Below are positions 37,199-49,570 of a stretch of DNA of 64,000 nt, one piece after another. The position numbers were made by a program, and so were the translations under genes. Positions within the stretch are counted from its first letter, which is position 1. Each line of letters opens with the position of its first letter. The notes beneath the pieces were generated by a model that saw only the letters and a list, made by a program, of their open reading frames with translations, did not search any database and was not told where the DNA came from. Origin of the DNA: Angiostrongylus vasorum (Eukaryota > Nematoda > Chromadorea > Rhabditida > Metastrongylidae); contig JADANN010000013.1 in assembly GCA_018806985.1 (NCBI GenBank), forward strand, positions 248,001 to 312,000. The letters run 5' to 3'.

Positions 37199-37545
37199 TG
37201 TTTGTAACTAAAACGAGACCACCGTACTCGCAGCTGCTGTTGTTTCACAGATCATTGTTTCAGACTCACCCACCACCGTGCTCAAATCAACACACCGCTG
37301 TGTACTACTACTGCGAGGCAAAGAAACGAATAGAGAATGTAGTGGGGTTCGCAATGATAGCTCGTGGGAATTGTATCTTCTAGCCTAACATATGGACATT
37401 ATATTCGCGATAGTCCAGATGAACACTTTTTAGAATTTGCTTTTTCTGAGCTGTTCCTAGCAATTTTTACAGCCTGTTCTTAGAGTAAGTCTTCCTGCAA
37501 TGGCAATTTTGCAGCGAACATTTCTTATCAGCCTTATTAGCTGTG

Positions 37546-40528
37546 TTACAGTATACACCTCTCATAATTCTGTGGAAATGTAAACATCTTTTTTTGAAGA
37601 ACTGGGGCGCATATGACACCTCTTTTAAGTTGACGATCATGGTGCTTAGTTGTCTTTTTGAAATGCCAGTAGTGCTGTGAGAAGATTTCATTCACCAAGT
37701 TCTCCTCATACATGACGTTTTTTTCTTCAATTTTGGAAAGCCGGAGCGCTTTTCCTGATCATGTCGTTGGTATTAACATCAAGCTACTTCTATGTTCAGA
37801 GGCGAATTTCCTTCTTCTCTACAAGTGACTTACCTAGTAAAAACAGTGTTGTAAGGACGGCTTCCATTTTTGTTTGTCTTTTCCACGTTTTGCTGCTCTG
37901 TCTTTACTTTCACTGATTTTTTCTTTTCCGTCCTCGAAATCTCCAATAAAAATTTCACGCAAAGGGCTTTAACTGTGATGGTTCGACACTCAGAAAGGAA
38001 CGTGCCTGTCGCGCTGACAATATGATAAACCGGAAGAGAGGTTGTAATGAGTAAGCTTGAAATCCAAGTTGGATTTTCCACTTACACTTCTACTAACACA
38101 TCTGTAAGCCTCTTTTTAGGAGACAACCCACAGAAGCAATTCATAAATCATTACGTTTAGAACCAAAGATTCACGCTAACACAGAACTAATGTGTTAGGA
38201 TACCACATGGACAACCTAAACTATGCAAATCCAGAAACCTTCAAGTTTGGAAAAATTATGATGACGCACCATCACATTGACGATCGGCATATGACGATCC
38301 AGTGTTTTGAGGGTGTATCTCCAAGCTACAAAACATTCGATTATCCATTTATTTAGATCAGACCCAATTCGAGCATGGAAGTAGAAATCAGACTGTAGAA
38401 AGAGATAAATACAACAGAAATGGCAAGCGCACTATACACTCGCCTTGGCGTGATTTTATGGGTCCTTGTTGATTCCAAGCTGTTCAGCAAGCGAAGAGCC
38501 ACTTCAGAATACTGCGGTCCTTCAAAATTCAACTTATTAAATTCCTAAGTGTTCAAATGAGTCAAGGAAGCTGATGAAAATAAAGAAATTACTATGAAAG
38601 ACTTTGAAAAAGACTAAGCCCGTAGAAGAAAGGAAAACTATAAAACAACGCACTCTCTCTGACGCGGTAAGGAAAAACTGACGAGGTACTGAGATCATTG
38701 GGTGGTATGAAGTGAATTTTGCTGAACGAATACAAATTTGCAAGAAATTCTAAGTACTTGAGAAGTACTTGAAAAGGAATTTATGAACACTGGGACATAC
38801 CGAGAATGTGTAATAAATCAAAGCTAATTGAAATTTCGAAACGAATCCATACTTGTGAAGGCCATGCCTCTTGCTATTAACGCTCTCTTCAGTGAGGATC
38901 ATAGAACGGAGGGCTGTCACAGTGCTACGCTCTACACTGTCTGAGCTAGAAGAGTTAGCCGAATTTTCTTGAATATCAGTGGATATAAAGAATGAAAAAT
39001 CGCCTTTATCCATTTTTTCACGCAGTTCAGTCGAGTTTCTGTTCTGCTGAGACAGTTGCGTGAAAGCATCGGAAACTGCTTTTGGCATAGAAATCTCCAG
39101 TTCTTTCGCAGCAACCTTAACATGATAAGATATGCAATTAAGTTGGACAATTATGTGTCTGTATTACGCTATAAGACTGCACTAAAAATAAGGATGAAGC
39201 TCTAGGCGTTGATCAATCTTTGAGGGATGCGCCATGCATTCGAAATCATTAAATATCGTTAGAGGTGAGTGAATGCATATCTGGTCTTTATAATGACTCG
39301 CGGTAGCCCAACGATGTATCGAGCCAGTGCTGTTATCCCCCAAACAAGTCTGCTACCAATTTACCGAACCCGGAGGGATGGAGAGTTTGGTGGGACTGTG
39401 GCACGTGATCCATCCCACGTGTACTGCACGGCGCCTCCGACCAATGCGCTATACGCGCCTCTCTAGAATGCACTACAAATGAAAATTCTGAAAAAGTGAA
39501 CAAACCACTGCCTCAAGATAAGCCTTCTGCTTTTTAGCAAGGCACAAAATACTATCAAGTGCATCCTCACAGATCTTCATATCCGCTAAGAAGAGAGCCT
39601 ATAAAACATTTTAGAACCTAAGTTTTAAAATGTCCTGCATTCATTATAAACACTAAAAACGAAGAATATACACGCCTCCAGAAGTGTCATTGAAAAAGTT
39701 TGAAAATCAAGGTCAGGCTAAAAACGCATTCCTAAGAAGGGCACATCTGATAATGAAAACGTGGTTATCATCAACGAGTAAGCCTTGAATTTGAATGGTC
39801 ATGTAAATAATGATTAAATACTAGTAATAATTCTAGTCTCCCAATGGTTTACCGCCTCACTGTGGCTGGGACGTGTTCCTGGGTGTTGGGCTGCGATGTA
39901 TAGCGTGGGATTGTTTTTGGATTCATCCCCCCAATACGGCCTCCTAAGCCAAGGAGTCCGACGTTACCATCAGGAAGCCTAGCTAAGAGTGAACCAATAA
40001 CAGGATCCACCACCGTCCTGCTACCAAACTAGTCGCATGGTGGCAAATCTCGCTCTGATCCACAAAGGCGGCAAATGCCTTTGGTGGTGACGACCTGGGC
40101 AGACTTTGGCCCGACTTCAAGGAACCACAATGGCTAAACCAGTTAAACTCTCAATGGAAATTATATGCTGAACCGAGTACAGTACAACAAGTGAGGCAAC
40201 CAGATATCCAAGTAAGTAGGTAATAATTCTAGTTCTAATACATTTATATGACAATGTATATCGGATGTACTGCTGTACCTTGTGCGATATGTATCATGAA
40301 GAAAAAAAGTGGAGATATATAAATACTGTTAACTACACGTTCAAGGACATTCTGTACATAGATGTGAGAACGGACCTCGTATTCATGAAGAGTAAGCACA
40401 TCCTCTTGTCCATGAACAAGAATCTTTGAGTCAAACTTCGTTCGCTCCGCAATTTCCAACTTCAATGCATCAGCTGCAATTCTGCATTCCTTCACAGTCT
40501 TAGGGTAACAATCGTCTGAAGTTGCCAT
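37546..40528 (-). CDS. Unrecognised 390-residue protein, nine exons
   Basis: Exons: 40528-40337, 39598-39509, 39115-38853, 38721-38654, 38519-38440, 38392-38239, 38080-37834, 37674-37620, 37569-37546 (TAA). All phases agree and total 1173 nt. The ATG follows 'tttttcag' by 7 nt, typical of trans-splicing. Short introns of 47 and 50 nt support a nematode gene. The start is 'MATSDDCYPKTVKECRIAAD', then helical, charged segments ('ALDSILCLAKKQKAYLEA'). A Ser-rich acidic stretch follows near residue 140 ('ENSANSSSSDSVERS'), then 'HARIGSDLNKWIIECFVAWR', and a Lys-rich stretch ('RTEKKKSVKVKTEQQN') near residue 340. No signal peptide is seen and no family is recognised. Introns 1 and 2 hold Rep-1 and SINE-A. 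The last two exons are the least certain. Confidence 0.68.
39190..39468 (-). repeat. SINE-A in intron, with target-site duplication
   Basis: Flanked by 'tgcactaaaaat' (39178-39189) and 'tgcactacaaat' (39469-39480), 12 bp with one mismatch. It occupies intron 2 of the 390-residue gene. Confidence 0.92.
39838..40220 (-). repeat. Rep-1 in intron, with target-site duplication
   Basis: Flanked by 'taataattctagt' at 39825-39837 and 40221-40233, a perfect 13-bp duplication. The tail reads 'atccaagtaagtag'. It occupies intron 1 of the 390-residue gene. Confidence 0.93.
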
Positions 40529-40721
40529 TATAAAACTGAAAAACCACATCTACACCGTCCGATATAAATGAGAAAGTAATCTAAACAAGTGCAAAAACAC
40601 AATATCCTATGGAGTTTCCGTCGATAAATCTATGAGGCTGGGAAGAGGTTATGATTCTTCTTGAGAAAAGAAAATGAAATTGAAGGGTTAACAAACTCTG
40701 ACCATTCAATAAATTCCCCGT

Positions 40722-40845
40722 TACTTATTACTTAAAGTACTGCAATTACTACTAGCATACTACCTATAGTAGCAGTATACTACCTTAGTACTATACTACT
40801 ACAACACCATACTTACTATTACTTACTATACTTATGGTACCAATT
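40722..40845. repeat. Imperfect TACTA-type low-complexity tract
   Basis: Repeated 'actac', 'tactatac' and 'ttactta' words with no fixed period. Confidence 0.7.
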
Positions 40846-40849
40846 ACAT

Positions 40850-42360
40850 CTGTGGCAATATTTCAACCCGCCCAAGGTGGAAGCTAAATATGGCATGATA
40901 GCAATTTCCAGAGTTATTGTCGTTTTACACCTGTACCAGATACAAACGCTTTAGATCAAAAATAGGTTACCCTGTGGTAGAAGACTAAGGGAAAGCCTAG
41001 AATGGAAAACCGCTTCTCAAAGTCCCTAGGTTAAAACGAATCTTTTGAAAGATGAGATTTCGTCTTATCCTTTTTCACGATAACCTCTTGGGTTGAGGTC
41101 GGTGTGAAGCTTTCCCTACACATTCTCACCTCACTAAGCCAACTGTGCACAAGAAAATCTGAGGTGATGGTCTAACTCAATGGACTCAGCCTCTCTGAAC
41201 ACAGCGCTGGTTCTGAAGTTTGTTTTTCGAATTAGAACATCTATTTTGCTTCCCACTTCCCATCGTGAGACATATGGGGATGTATGTGCTTATAGAAATC
41301 AAACTGCGACATACAACGAGAAGTTCACAACTAAGACAGGTAACCCAAGTACTTCAGCATTTGGCATAGAAATTTGCAAAATGGCGGACCTCCTTCCGAT
41401 CAATGACGGCAAACGACTGCTTCCGGTGATGATTTGGAAACGTTCTCTTTTGTACAAAGTCCTTTGTCTTTATTGTTTTGGGAAGAGGATACCCAGCGAT
41501 ACCTCTGTCTCTACCATAAAAGGCTACGTGTACTCGCTGCTAGTTCAAGCTAATAAACTTCGTAGATAACTGTGAGTAAGGGAATACTCGGACTTGATAA
41601 AACATGGAAACTTGTCTTCAACGTTACATGTAGAAAAAACCTTGCAAAGTTTTTTAGAAAAGCACTGACAACGCACCAAGCAATAACTGCTAGAAAGAAC
41701 AAGATCACAACAAACGAGAATTCTGGGACTTCACAATCTCAAACGAAACTACTCCACAGACGCGAACACGGATGAATCCAAACACAGCCGTAAAAAAGAC
41801 CGTGTTTCTCCTTAGTCCATCAAAAAGTAGCTTATAGGCCTATCCATAGACATTTGATACATTTGCATAGAAAAAACTCTAACGACTCTGTGAACTAACT
41901 CATGCAAAAACAAGTTGTACCATGAGGACGTAAGAATGTGTTTTGTATGAAAATGTATTTTCGCGGCCATCAAACAGAGAACTACGCGTCGACCGTTATT
42001 CCATGTCGATACGCAGCCACGTATTTTTTCAGTTGAGGACCATGGGGGTGGTGGCATTTCTGCCTCGGTTGTTGCATTCCTTTTTCTTTTGTTATGTCTG
42101 TCATCCATCTGTTCTACCTTTCTGTCTTTTTATTTTGTCATTTGTACAATCGGATTACAATCACATTTGTAATGTCATCATCGTAGAAAATGAGTAGGGC
42201 AATTTTTTTTTATAGATGTCCGTGCGGTACTATGGCTGAATTGGTTATGCCTTTCTTGACTTCTCTTTGTTCACAGTAGTAGTCGTAAAGGTGTCGTTTA
42301 TTTGTGCCGAGTTTTCCTCATTGCTATTTTCTCACGTATATTGGCATCCTCTAATAGGGC
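40850..42360. other. No feature recognised
   Basis: The 129-codon frame 41180-41569 (+) and shorter frames show no domain or convincing splice sites. Confidence 0.35.
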
Positions 42361-42364
42361 TATG

Positions 42365-42735
42365 TGCTTGGATACTTGGATACTTGGACACTTGGACAGC
42401 CCGTCCTCACCGGTTGTGCGGACCCCAGCAGCACACTCTCCCCCTCTCGGAGCTTTGCTGGCTCAGCCATTATGTTTCCCCGGAGTCCCAAGACCAGGCT
42501 GGCCAAAGTCTACCCCAGGTCGTCACCACCGCAGGTGGCCATCACCCCTGTGGATTAGAGGGAGATTTGCCCCCATGCGACTAGTTTGATACCTGGACGG
42601 TGGTGGATCCTGGTATTGGTTTACTCTTAGCTGTGCTTCCTGGTGGAAACGCCGAACGCCTTCTCAGCTTAGGAGACCCTGCTGGAAGGTGAAATCCTCC
42701 GCCGTACATCCCAGCAACGATGAGGTGGTCCGTTG
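42365..42735 (+). repeat. Rep-1 with expanded tail
   Basis: Begins with four 8-bp units of the type 'acttggat', showing the simple-repeat tail most clearly. The body runs to 'caacgatgaggtggtccgtt'; the extreme end is degraded. Confidence 0.9.
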
Positions 42736-42855
42736 TAATCTAGAAGCTTTGAGGTTGTCACTCTTATTCGCTCACCATCCCTGGAATAGTCATATCGTAT
42801 CAATTTGCAATTAGTTTCATTGCTTGCTAATGTAGAAAGGGATAATTCATGTCAG

Positions 42856-42861
42856 TTTCAG
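42856..42861 (+). promoter_or_regulatory. Probable trans-splice acceptor of eS12 gene
   Basis: 'tttcag' 29 nt before the ATG at 42891, with no upstream coding exon. Ribosomal protein mRNAs in Caenorhabditis are commonly SL1 trans-spliced. Confidence 0.5.
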
Positions 42862-42890
42862 CAGATCATCGAGGATTCTTGCTGAGCAAT

Positions 42891-43601
42891 ATGGCTGATG
42901 CAGGAGGGTTCGTACTTCAATGTAATTTCTTTATGGAGTTTTCGTATGTCGTGCTTTTTTACAGAGATGAAGTAAAAGTGCCATCGGCAGCACCGGCAAT
43001 CATGGATGTACAGGGTGCATTGAAGGCTGTTTTACGGTCTGCCAATTTTGCTGATGGGCTCGCAAAGGGTCTCCATGAGGCTGCCAAGGCCCTTGACAAG
43101 TAAGTACCTATTCTGCGTTTGTTTTCATGCACACATAAACGGAGTATATGGTTTTTAAATGGTCTGTTCTCTACCTGTCGTGTGCTAGAAAGTAGGCCGA
43201 CTTGCCACATTCGCTTTGTCTCATCTACACTGTGAATGCCAAAGAAAGCCAACAAGAAGACTTAGCGAAATAGTTTCCTTTTCTTAATGATGTTGTTGAA
43301 CAAATGACTCATCGTATCTAGGTGATAATTTAGGCGTGAGGCACATTTTTGCGTTCTGGCTGAGAACTGTGATGAACCAATGTATGTGAAGCTCGTTGAA
43401 GCGCTCTGCAATGAACATAATATCCCTCTCATCAAGGTGTCTGACAAGAAAATCATAGGAGAATGGTGTGGTTTGTGCAAATATGATAAGGAAGGTAAGG
43501 CACGTAAAGTTGTCGGGTGCTCTTGTGCCGTCGTCAAGGATTACGGGAATGAAGAACAAGGGAAGCAAGTTTTACAGCAGTACTTTGACTCTAAGAAGTG
43601 A
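42891..43601 (+). CDS. rps-12: 40S ribosomal protein eS12 (RPS12)
   Basis: Component of the small ribosomal subunit, L7Ae-like fold. Exons 42891-42907, 42965-43099, 43334-43601 (TGA); 420 nt, 139 residues, close to the usual length in nematodes. Start '[20 protein letters not shown]'. The core '[20 protein letters not shown]', '[20 protein letters not shown]' and '[18 protein letters not shown]' is diagnostic for eS12. The first exon is only 17 nt, so a simple frame search would miss the true start. AATAAA at 43616-43621, 15 nt after the stop, is the likely polyadenylation signal. Intact and presumably highly expressed. Confidence 0.97.
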
Positions 43602-43615
43602 TTGTTATTTGTTGA

Positions 43616-43621
43616 AATAAA
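43616..43621 (+). terminator. Polyadenylation signal of eS12 gene
   Basis: Canonical AATAAA 15 nt downstream of the eS12 stop codon. Confidence 0.7.
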
Positions 43622-44079
43622 TTGTTATGTAACGTTTCTGAACAAATGGTGTTTGGGTGGAACCGTAGTTACATTTTCAATTCGCAAAACCTACTGTGCC
43701 TCTGTCGTTGTAACAACGCATGATACAATTCTTAGTTATCCAAAGCACACAAAAATTTCCACAGTCCTGCGTAACTTGACATCTTGCGGTGTAGAAGGAT
43801 TTGTATAACTGGCGTAACATCCACCTAAAGAATGACAGGTTTTCGCGGATGTGTCCACATCAGAGATTTTTGAATGATTTTGACTTTGGTTAGTACAACA
43901 CATTAATAAATGCGAAGTTGTCTTTGTTTCAGCAGATTTGTGAAAAGTTTTGAGTTGTGGTGGTCTTCCGATGTTTTGGTGAGAACACTACGCTTGTTCG
44001 TTATTGCAGTAGTGAGGTCGAGTGCATGTTGTAGAGTGTTTTTACGTCTGATCAGCGGAACTGTCGCATATTTCGGTTA

Positions 44080-44500
44080 CTCAAATTAGCTCGTATAGAA
44101 AATTCACCACGGATCTCCCTGATAAAAAGAATATCTTGCCGATTAGTTGCGAGGCAGCTTGATGCGTCCCTATGTGGCGGATACAGGCCTGATCACGGAT
44201 CAAAAGTGACCTGCTTCCCCTGAGACGTAGGTGGATCTGAGCCGGTTTAGCACAAATGATGTGGACGCGGGACACAATGCGTCTGAACACAGCCAATGTA
44301 CAAGCGCCGTTATGTCAAATGCACTGCGAAGACCACTAACCTGATAGTCAGAGTTCTTCACGGAAACCATAGAAAAATATGATGACCAACGAATCCCTAC
44401 GGCTAGCAGAGCCCATTGGGTTACTCTCACACATGGAAGGAAGAAATGAAGGGCTTACTGGTGCCTGGTCCGGTTAATCGGCGATCAATGGAAAAGCAAA
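44080..44500 (+). mobile_element. RTE 3' end, heavily degraded
   Basis: Near the end, 'agagcccattgggttactct' followed by 'gaagggcttactggtgcctg' resembles the terminal coding segment of RTE-like elements (HWATL, KW..YW). Upstream similarity is weak. Confidence 0.45.
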
Positions 44501-45029
44501 GCAAAGACCTTGGTTGTTGTCGTGGATAGCACGTGAGTCCCTGGGAAGAGAATTTGCTGGTTTGGAATCCAGCTGAAGTAATGAGTTTTGCTCATATTAT
44601 TGTATGGGGACTAGAAGGTTGGTTAGTTGTTTTATTTATTATTGGCTGACGTATTAATGATAACGACAGGAAAGTAGAGAATTTGATCTCAGCCAGTGTC
44701 ATTGGGTCATTTTTGTGGGGTGGTTTCCAGTGTAATGTACTGTGGGACGTTGTTGTTAACAGTACGATCCTAGACTGAAGCTCCCTTTATAAAATCATGT
44801 GTTTGCTCCATTGATATTCGACAGTCGTACCGCAGTCATAAGGAAATGTTGTCCTTGTGCAGGTGTTTGTCTTCGAGTTTATAACAGTATGTCTTTCTAG
44901 GTAAGATATATAATGGTGGCTTCTTTTTTGATGCGTATAGCAGATAACGGGAAAGTGAAGGATGAGTAGCGAATTAAGAGGGAATCGATGATGTGCAGTA
45001 ATGTGCTCCAAGTCGTCTTCTAAACCAAA

Positions 45030-46190
45030 AGAGAGCTAGATCAACCATCACCTTTATCAATCGCCGCCCCGTTGATTGTCGTGTTACTCGATCAAGCCCG
45101 CAGTAAATGCTGCATTTTCCCTGAAATTTCGCATGAAAGAGTTGCCCAGTGTGCTCTGCTCGCTCTAGGGACTCGTTGAGCATCATATCTTTCTTCTAGG
45201 CGTTTCGTGAGGAAATCTGACTATCAGGTCAACGCTCTTCCTGCCATGCGTTTGACATCGCAAAGCGATCCAATCACTAACGGCTTTTGTCCATCGGTTG
45301 TCATTCATACGCATTACGTGTCCGGCCCACCTTATCTTCGACTGTTTGGCGGACAGAACGGCATCTTTGATTTTTGATCGTTGACGCAGGTCGGAGCTTC
45401 TGATCCTTCCCCTCAATTGCTTGATACGAGGTACTCCTAGCATTGTACTTTCGATCGTTTACGTGTTCAATAGAGCTGTGACCTTTCGTCATGCTTACGC
45501 AACGACCAGGTTTCTGACGCATACACTAAGGCGAAGAATTGCGGAGTAAAAAAAGGTGGGCTCGTAGTCTGGTGCTCTTTGTTCTCTTTACTATGTCTTC
45601 GATATTTCCGAGAGGAAAGCGAACGAGCCCGCCCATTGCCTCCTGCTTAACCGTAGAGCTAAGGCGTTCATTATATTGATTTCCCGACTTATGTCCCCGT
45701 TAAGGGAGCATTCCGAGATATTCCGTTGAGCGTGAATGGGGTATACGTAACCAATCTGCTTTTCATTATCATCGTTTTTGTGGGAGTTTGTCGAAGACCA
45801 GTTTTTCCATAAGTTTTATCAAAGTAGGCAAGCATTCGTTCCACCTGGTTAATGTTTGATGCTATAAGAACCGTTTCATCAGCAAAAACATAATGCAATT
45901 ACCAATCATTGATTTCTAAACCCATGTTGCCTTATTTCAGTATTCCCAGAAGCTACACTAGGGTGGCAATAAATAAGTTTGGCGAGGTGGTATCGCCTTG
46001 TCTAACCCCTCTTTATATACTTAGTAGGGATGTCCATCTAGTTCAACTGAGTTGAAAGCTTCGCTTAAATCAATGAAAGTGAGGTATACCAGTCTTTTGT
46101 TCTCTTGCGATACTTCGATGAGTGTTCTTACCGTCGATTTAGTCTTATCGATTCTCTTCGTTTATGCTTCCTTTTTCGAGCTGGTTTGTA
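45030..46190 (-). mobile_element. RTE-type retrotransposon relic, same subfamily as 14040-16195
   Basis: Read from 46190 down. RT block 'LTFIDLSEAFNSVE' (about 46080). 'FADETVLIASNINQVERMLA' (45890) keeps FAD but has Glu in place of the second catalytic Asp. Then 'RIRSSDLRQRSKIKDAVLS', 'AGHVMRMNDNRWTKAVSDW' (about 45300) and the terminal 'RAEHTGQLF' region. Frameshifted and 5'-truncated. Confidence 0.9.
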
Positions 46191-46394
46191 ATTAAATGTC
46201 GAGAAAGACAAGCGTCTTAAGTTTCCCGTAGAAATATTCTTGACGAAATTTTGTAACGAGCTGTTCTTGACAGGTTATGCTTCCAACGCACAATAAGGAT
46301 AGAATGGGAGCCGAACTACACTTGCTAGGATTCAATATTACACACAGGTACCGTCTAGTGTTATATTTGGTTCATAATCTGGAGAGTTAAAAAG

Positions 46395-46675
46395 GATACA
46401 AGATATAAAACGCTCGGCGTGATCAATCCGTGAAAGATGCCCTGTGCATTCGACTTCATTGAGCATCGTTGGAGGTGAATGAATGCAAATTCTGGGCTTT
46501 ACGATGACTCGCGGTGGTCTACCGATGTATCAAACCAGTGCTGCTATTCTCCGAGACAGATCTGATATCAAATTGCCGATCACGGAGTGATAAGTCTTGG
46601 TAAGCGTGGGGCGCGTGATCGAACCCATGTGTGCAGGGTGTCTCTAACCACTACGCTACACATCTCCCTTCCAGG
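46395..46675 (-). repeat. SINE-A copy
   Basis: Reverse copy from 'ataaaacgctcggcgtgatc' to 'aaccactacgctacacatct'; more diverged than most. Confidence 0.85.
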
Positions 46676-46894
46676 GAGTGTAGTTGTATTTAATGTACGT
46701 GTAGTGACAAACACTCTGATCACCTTCCCTGAAACTGCTGTCATTCTTTCCATGAATTCTCTTAAATTGCCTAGATGTGTATACAATACGCCGAGGGAAT
46801 TACTGAGTGCATAGATTCATTACTGCATTCATTGTTACTTGAGGTAAATTCGTTAATAATCATCAATTAGTATTTATAGATATCTGTATCCCCT

Positions 46895-47065
46895 GAAGTT
46901 TATTTCCTCACCGTGGTATGGGTGGTGTACTGGGCGTCAAACATATGTACAGCAGGTGGTTCATCCCCGGCAGCGTCACCGAAACTCAAATGAAGTTGGG
47001 TACTTCCGTTCCAAAGCCAGAAATGGGCAACCAAATACTAGGAATCCCTACAACCTGGAATGGTG
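46895..47065 (-). repeat. Old Rep-1 copy, 5' half
   Basis: 'gtttatttcctcaccgtggt', 'gggtggtgtactgggcgtca' and 'gtacagcaggtggttcatcc' align with the first half of reverse Rep-1 at clear but low identity. The open frame through it is not a gene. Confidence 0.65.
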
Positions 47066-47534
47066 TAATGGTAAGCTTGCAATTCTGCTTCAGCTGCATA
47101 AGAGCCGCTGACTGTGTTCTAGCATCAGACCGTCGGGCGTTTTTTCACGAATCGACGTGTTATTCCGGGCTTCTAATAACTGGAGTTCCTGACTTTACCT
47201 CGCAATTCGGTATTGTTGAGAATCTTCACAGTACTTACTCTCAAGTTCTACAGTAGTTGTGGAATGGTTTGCCACCTTTGCGCGCTTCAACCAATTTTTT
47301 CAGTTCCCCAGCTCCAACGATCGTATTTCGCCTTTCACAATCTTTTTTCTCGAGGTTTTAATCTCCTGGTTGAATCTTGTCGAACCAACGACGTATGGTT
47401 CGATTGTTGACAAAGCAGACTCTAAATGTGGGACTAACGTTTTACATTTGGTATTTGTAGCAGCATTAGGGTTCCCTCTGAATATTATGTTGATAATATG
47501 TTGGTTTTTTCCGAACAAATGACAAGGATGCCTT

Positions 47535-47700
47535 TGAACCCGAAGAAGTGAAACAAACAGATGTAGCATGCAACTACAATGGTGCTTAGATATGAGCAAA
47601 ACTCGGAACCACAGGGAGCCTCGAACCCGCTATTACCCGTTCCAAGGGCTTACGTGTTATCCACTGCACCATCGAAACCTTTGCTTTGCCAATCTATCGG
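47535..47700 (-). repeat. SINE-B variant
   Basis: Read in reverse it shows a good A box ('tggtgcagtggataac') and B box ('gggttcgaggc'). It is one of the more tRNA-like SINE-B heads. Confidence 0.75.
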
Positions 47701-47734
47701 CCAGTTTTTCAAAAGAAAGAAATCTAGAATAAAA

Positions 47735-48005
47735 GGATAAAGAGCTCTCTGCGTTGATCAATCTCTTTAGGGATGCACCATGCATTCGACTTCATTAAGT
47801 ATCGTTGGAGGTGATGGGATGTGTATCTGGCCCTTACAATGACTCGCGGCGGCCCACCGATGTATCGAGCCAGTGCTGCTATCCTCCCAGACAGGTCTGG
47901 TACCAATTTGCCGACCCCGGAGGAATGGAAGGCTTGGTGGGCCATGGGCGCGGGGGATCGATTTCATGTGTGTGTCGCAGTGGCGCCTCCAACCACTCGC
48001 CCTTA
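47735..48005 (-). repeat. SINE-A copy
   Basis: Nearly full length, from 'aaaggataaagagctctctg' to 'gtgtgtcgcagtggcgcctc'; close to consensus, with the central 'ggtaccaatttgccgacccc'. Confidence 0.9.
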
Positions 48006-48009
48006 ATCT

Positions 48010-48920
48010 AGGGATAGTTCTCCTAAAATTCCGTGTTAGTTCTGAAAGGCCGTTCATAAATGAAAAATCACCTTTATGAAAAATAGCCTGAATCTCCAGC
48101 AATTCGTAATGAACAACCTAATATAGTTTCTGTTTTGATATTCGACTGTTAATATAATCGGAACGAGACTGGTTTTCCTACTTTTTAAAGTTTCTAAAAT
48201 TTCCTACGCAAACAACGAATCCGTAAAAATGAGCAATACTTAAGGCAACATCGTCTTGTCAGACTTCACCAAATTCCGTTTGTTCAGTTCCTTTCACCTA
48301 AGAACTAGGAGCCGTAGTGCAAAAAAAGTGGAAAGGTACCTTTCATATAAACGTCATTATTTGCGAACCATATGGTTCGAAGTATGGTCACATCATCGCT
48401 TATACGGTAGTCAGAAGATTGCTAAGGTAAAGTTGAAAAGCAATGTATTTTTCATTGACTGGGCTCTCCTAGTATTTAAAACATAATCATCGTTGTTCTG
48501 TGTTACCTGTTATTCTGTTAGTGTATTTATTGTGTTACTTGTGTTACTTGCTGTTATTCTGAGAATACAATCTTATTGTGGCCGAACTGTTTGTCACAAG
48601 CATCATTGGTACACAGACATTCTTGCCCTCCCACCTTTGCACCTACGCCTAAACTGTTTATTGAAACTGAACAAGTAAAAGACACGTATCTATGTGTGTT
48701 CTAACGAACTGGCCTAGTTAAGCTGATGCTTTTGAATCACATTGTGAATAGTTGGAAGCATTAAAGCTGCTCGCATGAGGAAATTCAGCTTGGACCATCT
48801 CGTCAAGTTTAGTTCTTATGCCTGTCATGTTCGCGAACAAGTTCTAGTCTAGATGTAAACATGGATTGATGGTTGCGAAGAATGTCTGTTCTACCTTTAT
48901 TTCCTGTGTATATATTTGGA
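48010..48920. other. No feature recognised
   Basis: AT-rich, with short frames only. Confidence 0.4.
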
Positions 48921-48924
48921 TCTT

Positions 48925-49205
48925 AGGAGGGCACGTGTGGCGCAGTGGTTGGAGGCGCCACTGCGACACACACGTGGAATCGATCCCCGCGCCCATGGCC
49001 CCACCAAACCTTCCATCTCTCCGGGGTCGGCAAATTGGTACCAGACTTGTCTGGGAGGATAGCAGCGCTGGCTCGATACATCGCTAGGCCACCGCGGGTT
49101 ATTGTAAAGGCTAGATATGCATTCAGTCAACTCCAACATACCTGATGAAGTCGATTGCATGGCGCATGCATCAGAGATTCGTAAACGCCGAGAGCTTTAT
49201 CCTTG
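48925..49205 (+). repeat. SINE-A copy with well kept promoter boxes
   Basis: Head with 'tggcgcagtggttggaggcg' (A box) and 'ggaatcgatcc' (B box), then central and 3' domains ending 'gagctttatccttg'. It abuts a Rep-1 element with almost no spacer. Confidence 0.92.
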
Positions 49206-49570
49206 TTTTTATACTTGGATGACCCGTCCTCACCAGTTATGCGGACTCCGCCATAATCTCCATTTTTTCGGAGTTTTGCTGGTTTAGCCATTGTGGTTCC
49301 CTGGAGTCCCGAGGACAGCCTGGCCAAAGTCTGCCCCAGGTCGTCACCACGACAGGCAGTCGCAGCCCTTGTGGATCAGTGGGAGATTTGCCACTTTGTG
49401 ACTAGTTTGATAGTAGAACGGTTATGGATCCTGGTATTGGTTTACTCATTGCTGAACTTCCTGGTGGAAACGCCGGACTCCTTGTCAGCCTGGGAGAACC
49501 TGCCAGGAGGATGAATCCCCTCGCTGTACATCGCAACCCCAACCCAGGAACGCCTCCTAGCCACGATGAT
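49206..49570 (+). repeat. Rep-1 copy adjoining SINE-A
   Basis: From 'atacttggatgacccgtcct' to 'cctcctagccacgatga'; the extreme end is truncated. Confidence 0.88.

Noticed and set aside
37006..37383. Long Tyr-Ile repeat ORFs on both strands
   Set aside because: Artefacts of the (TA)n microsatellite.
46918..47256. 112-codon ORF as an exon
   Set aside because: It lies largely in an old Rep-1 copy.
48925..48990. tRNA gene called from the A and B boxes
   Set aside because: The cloverleaf is incomplete and the same sequence recurs as the head of a dispersed SINE.
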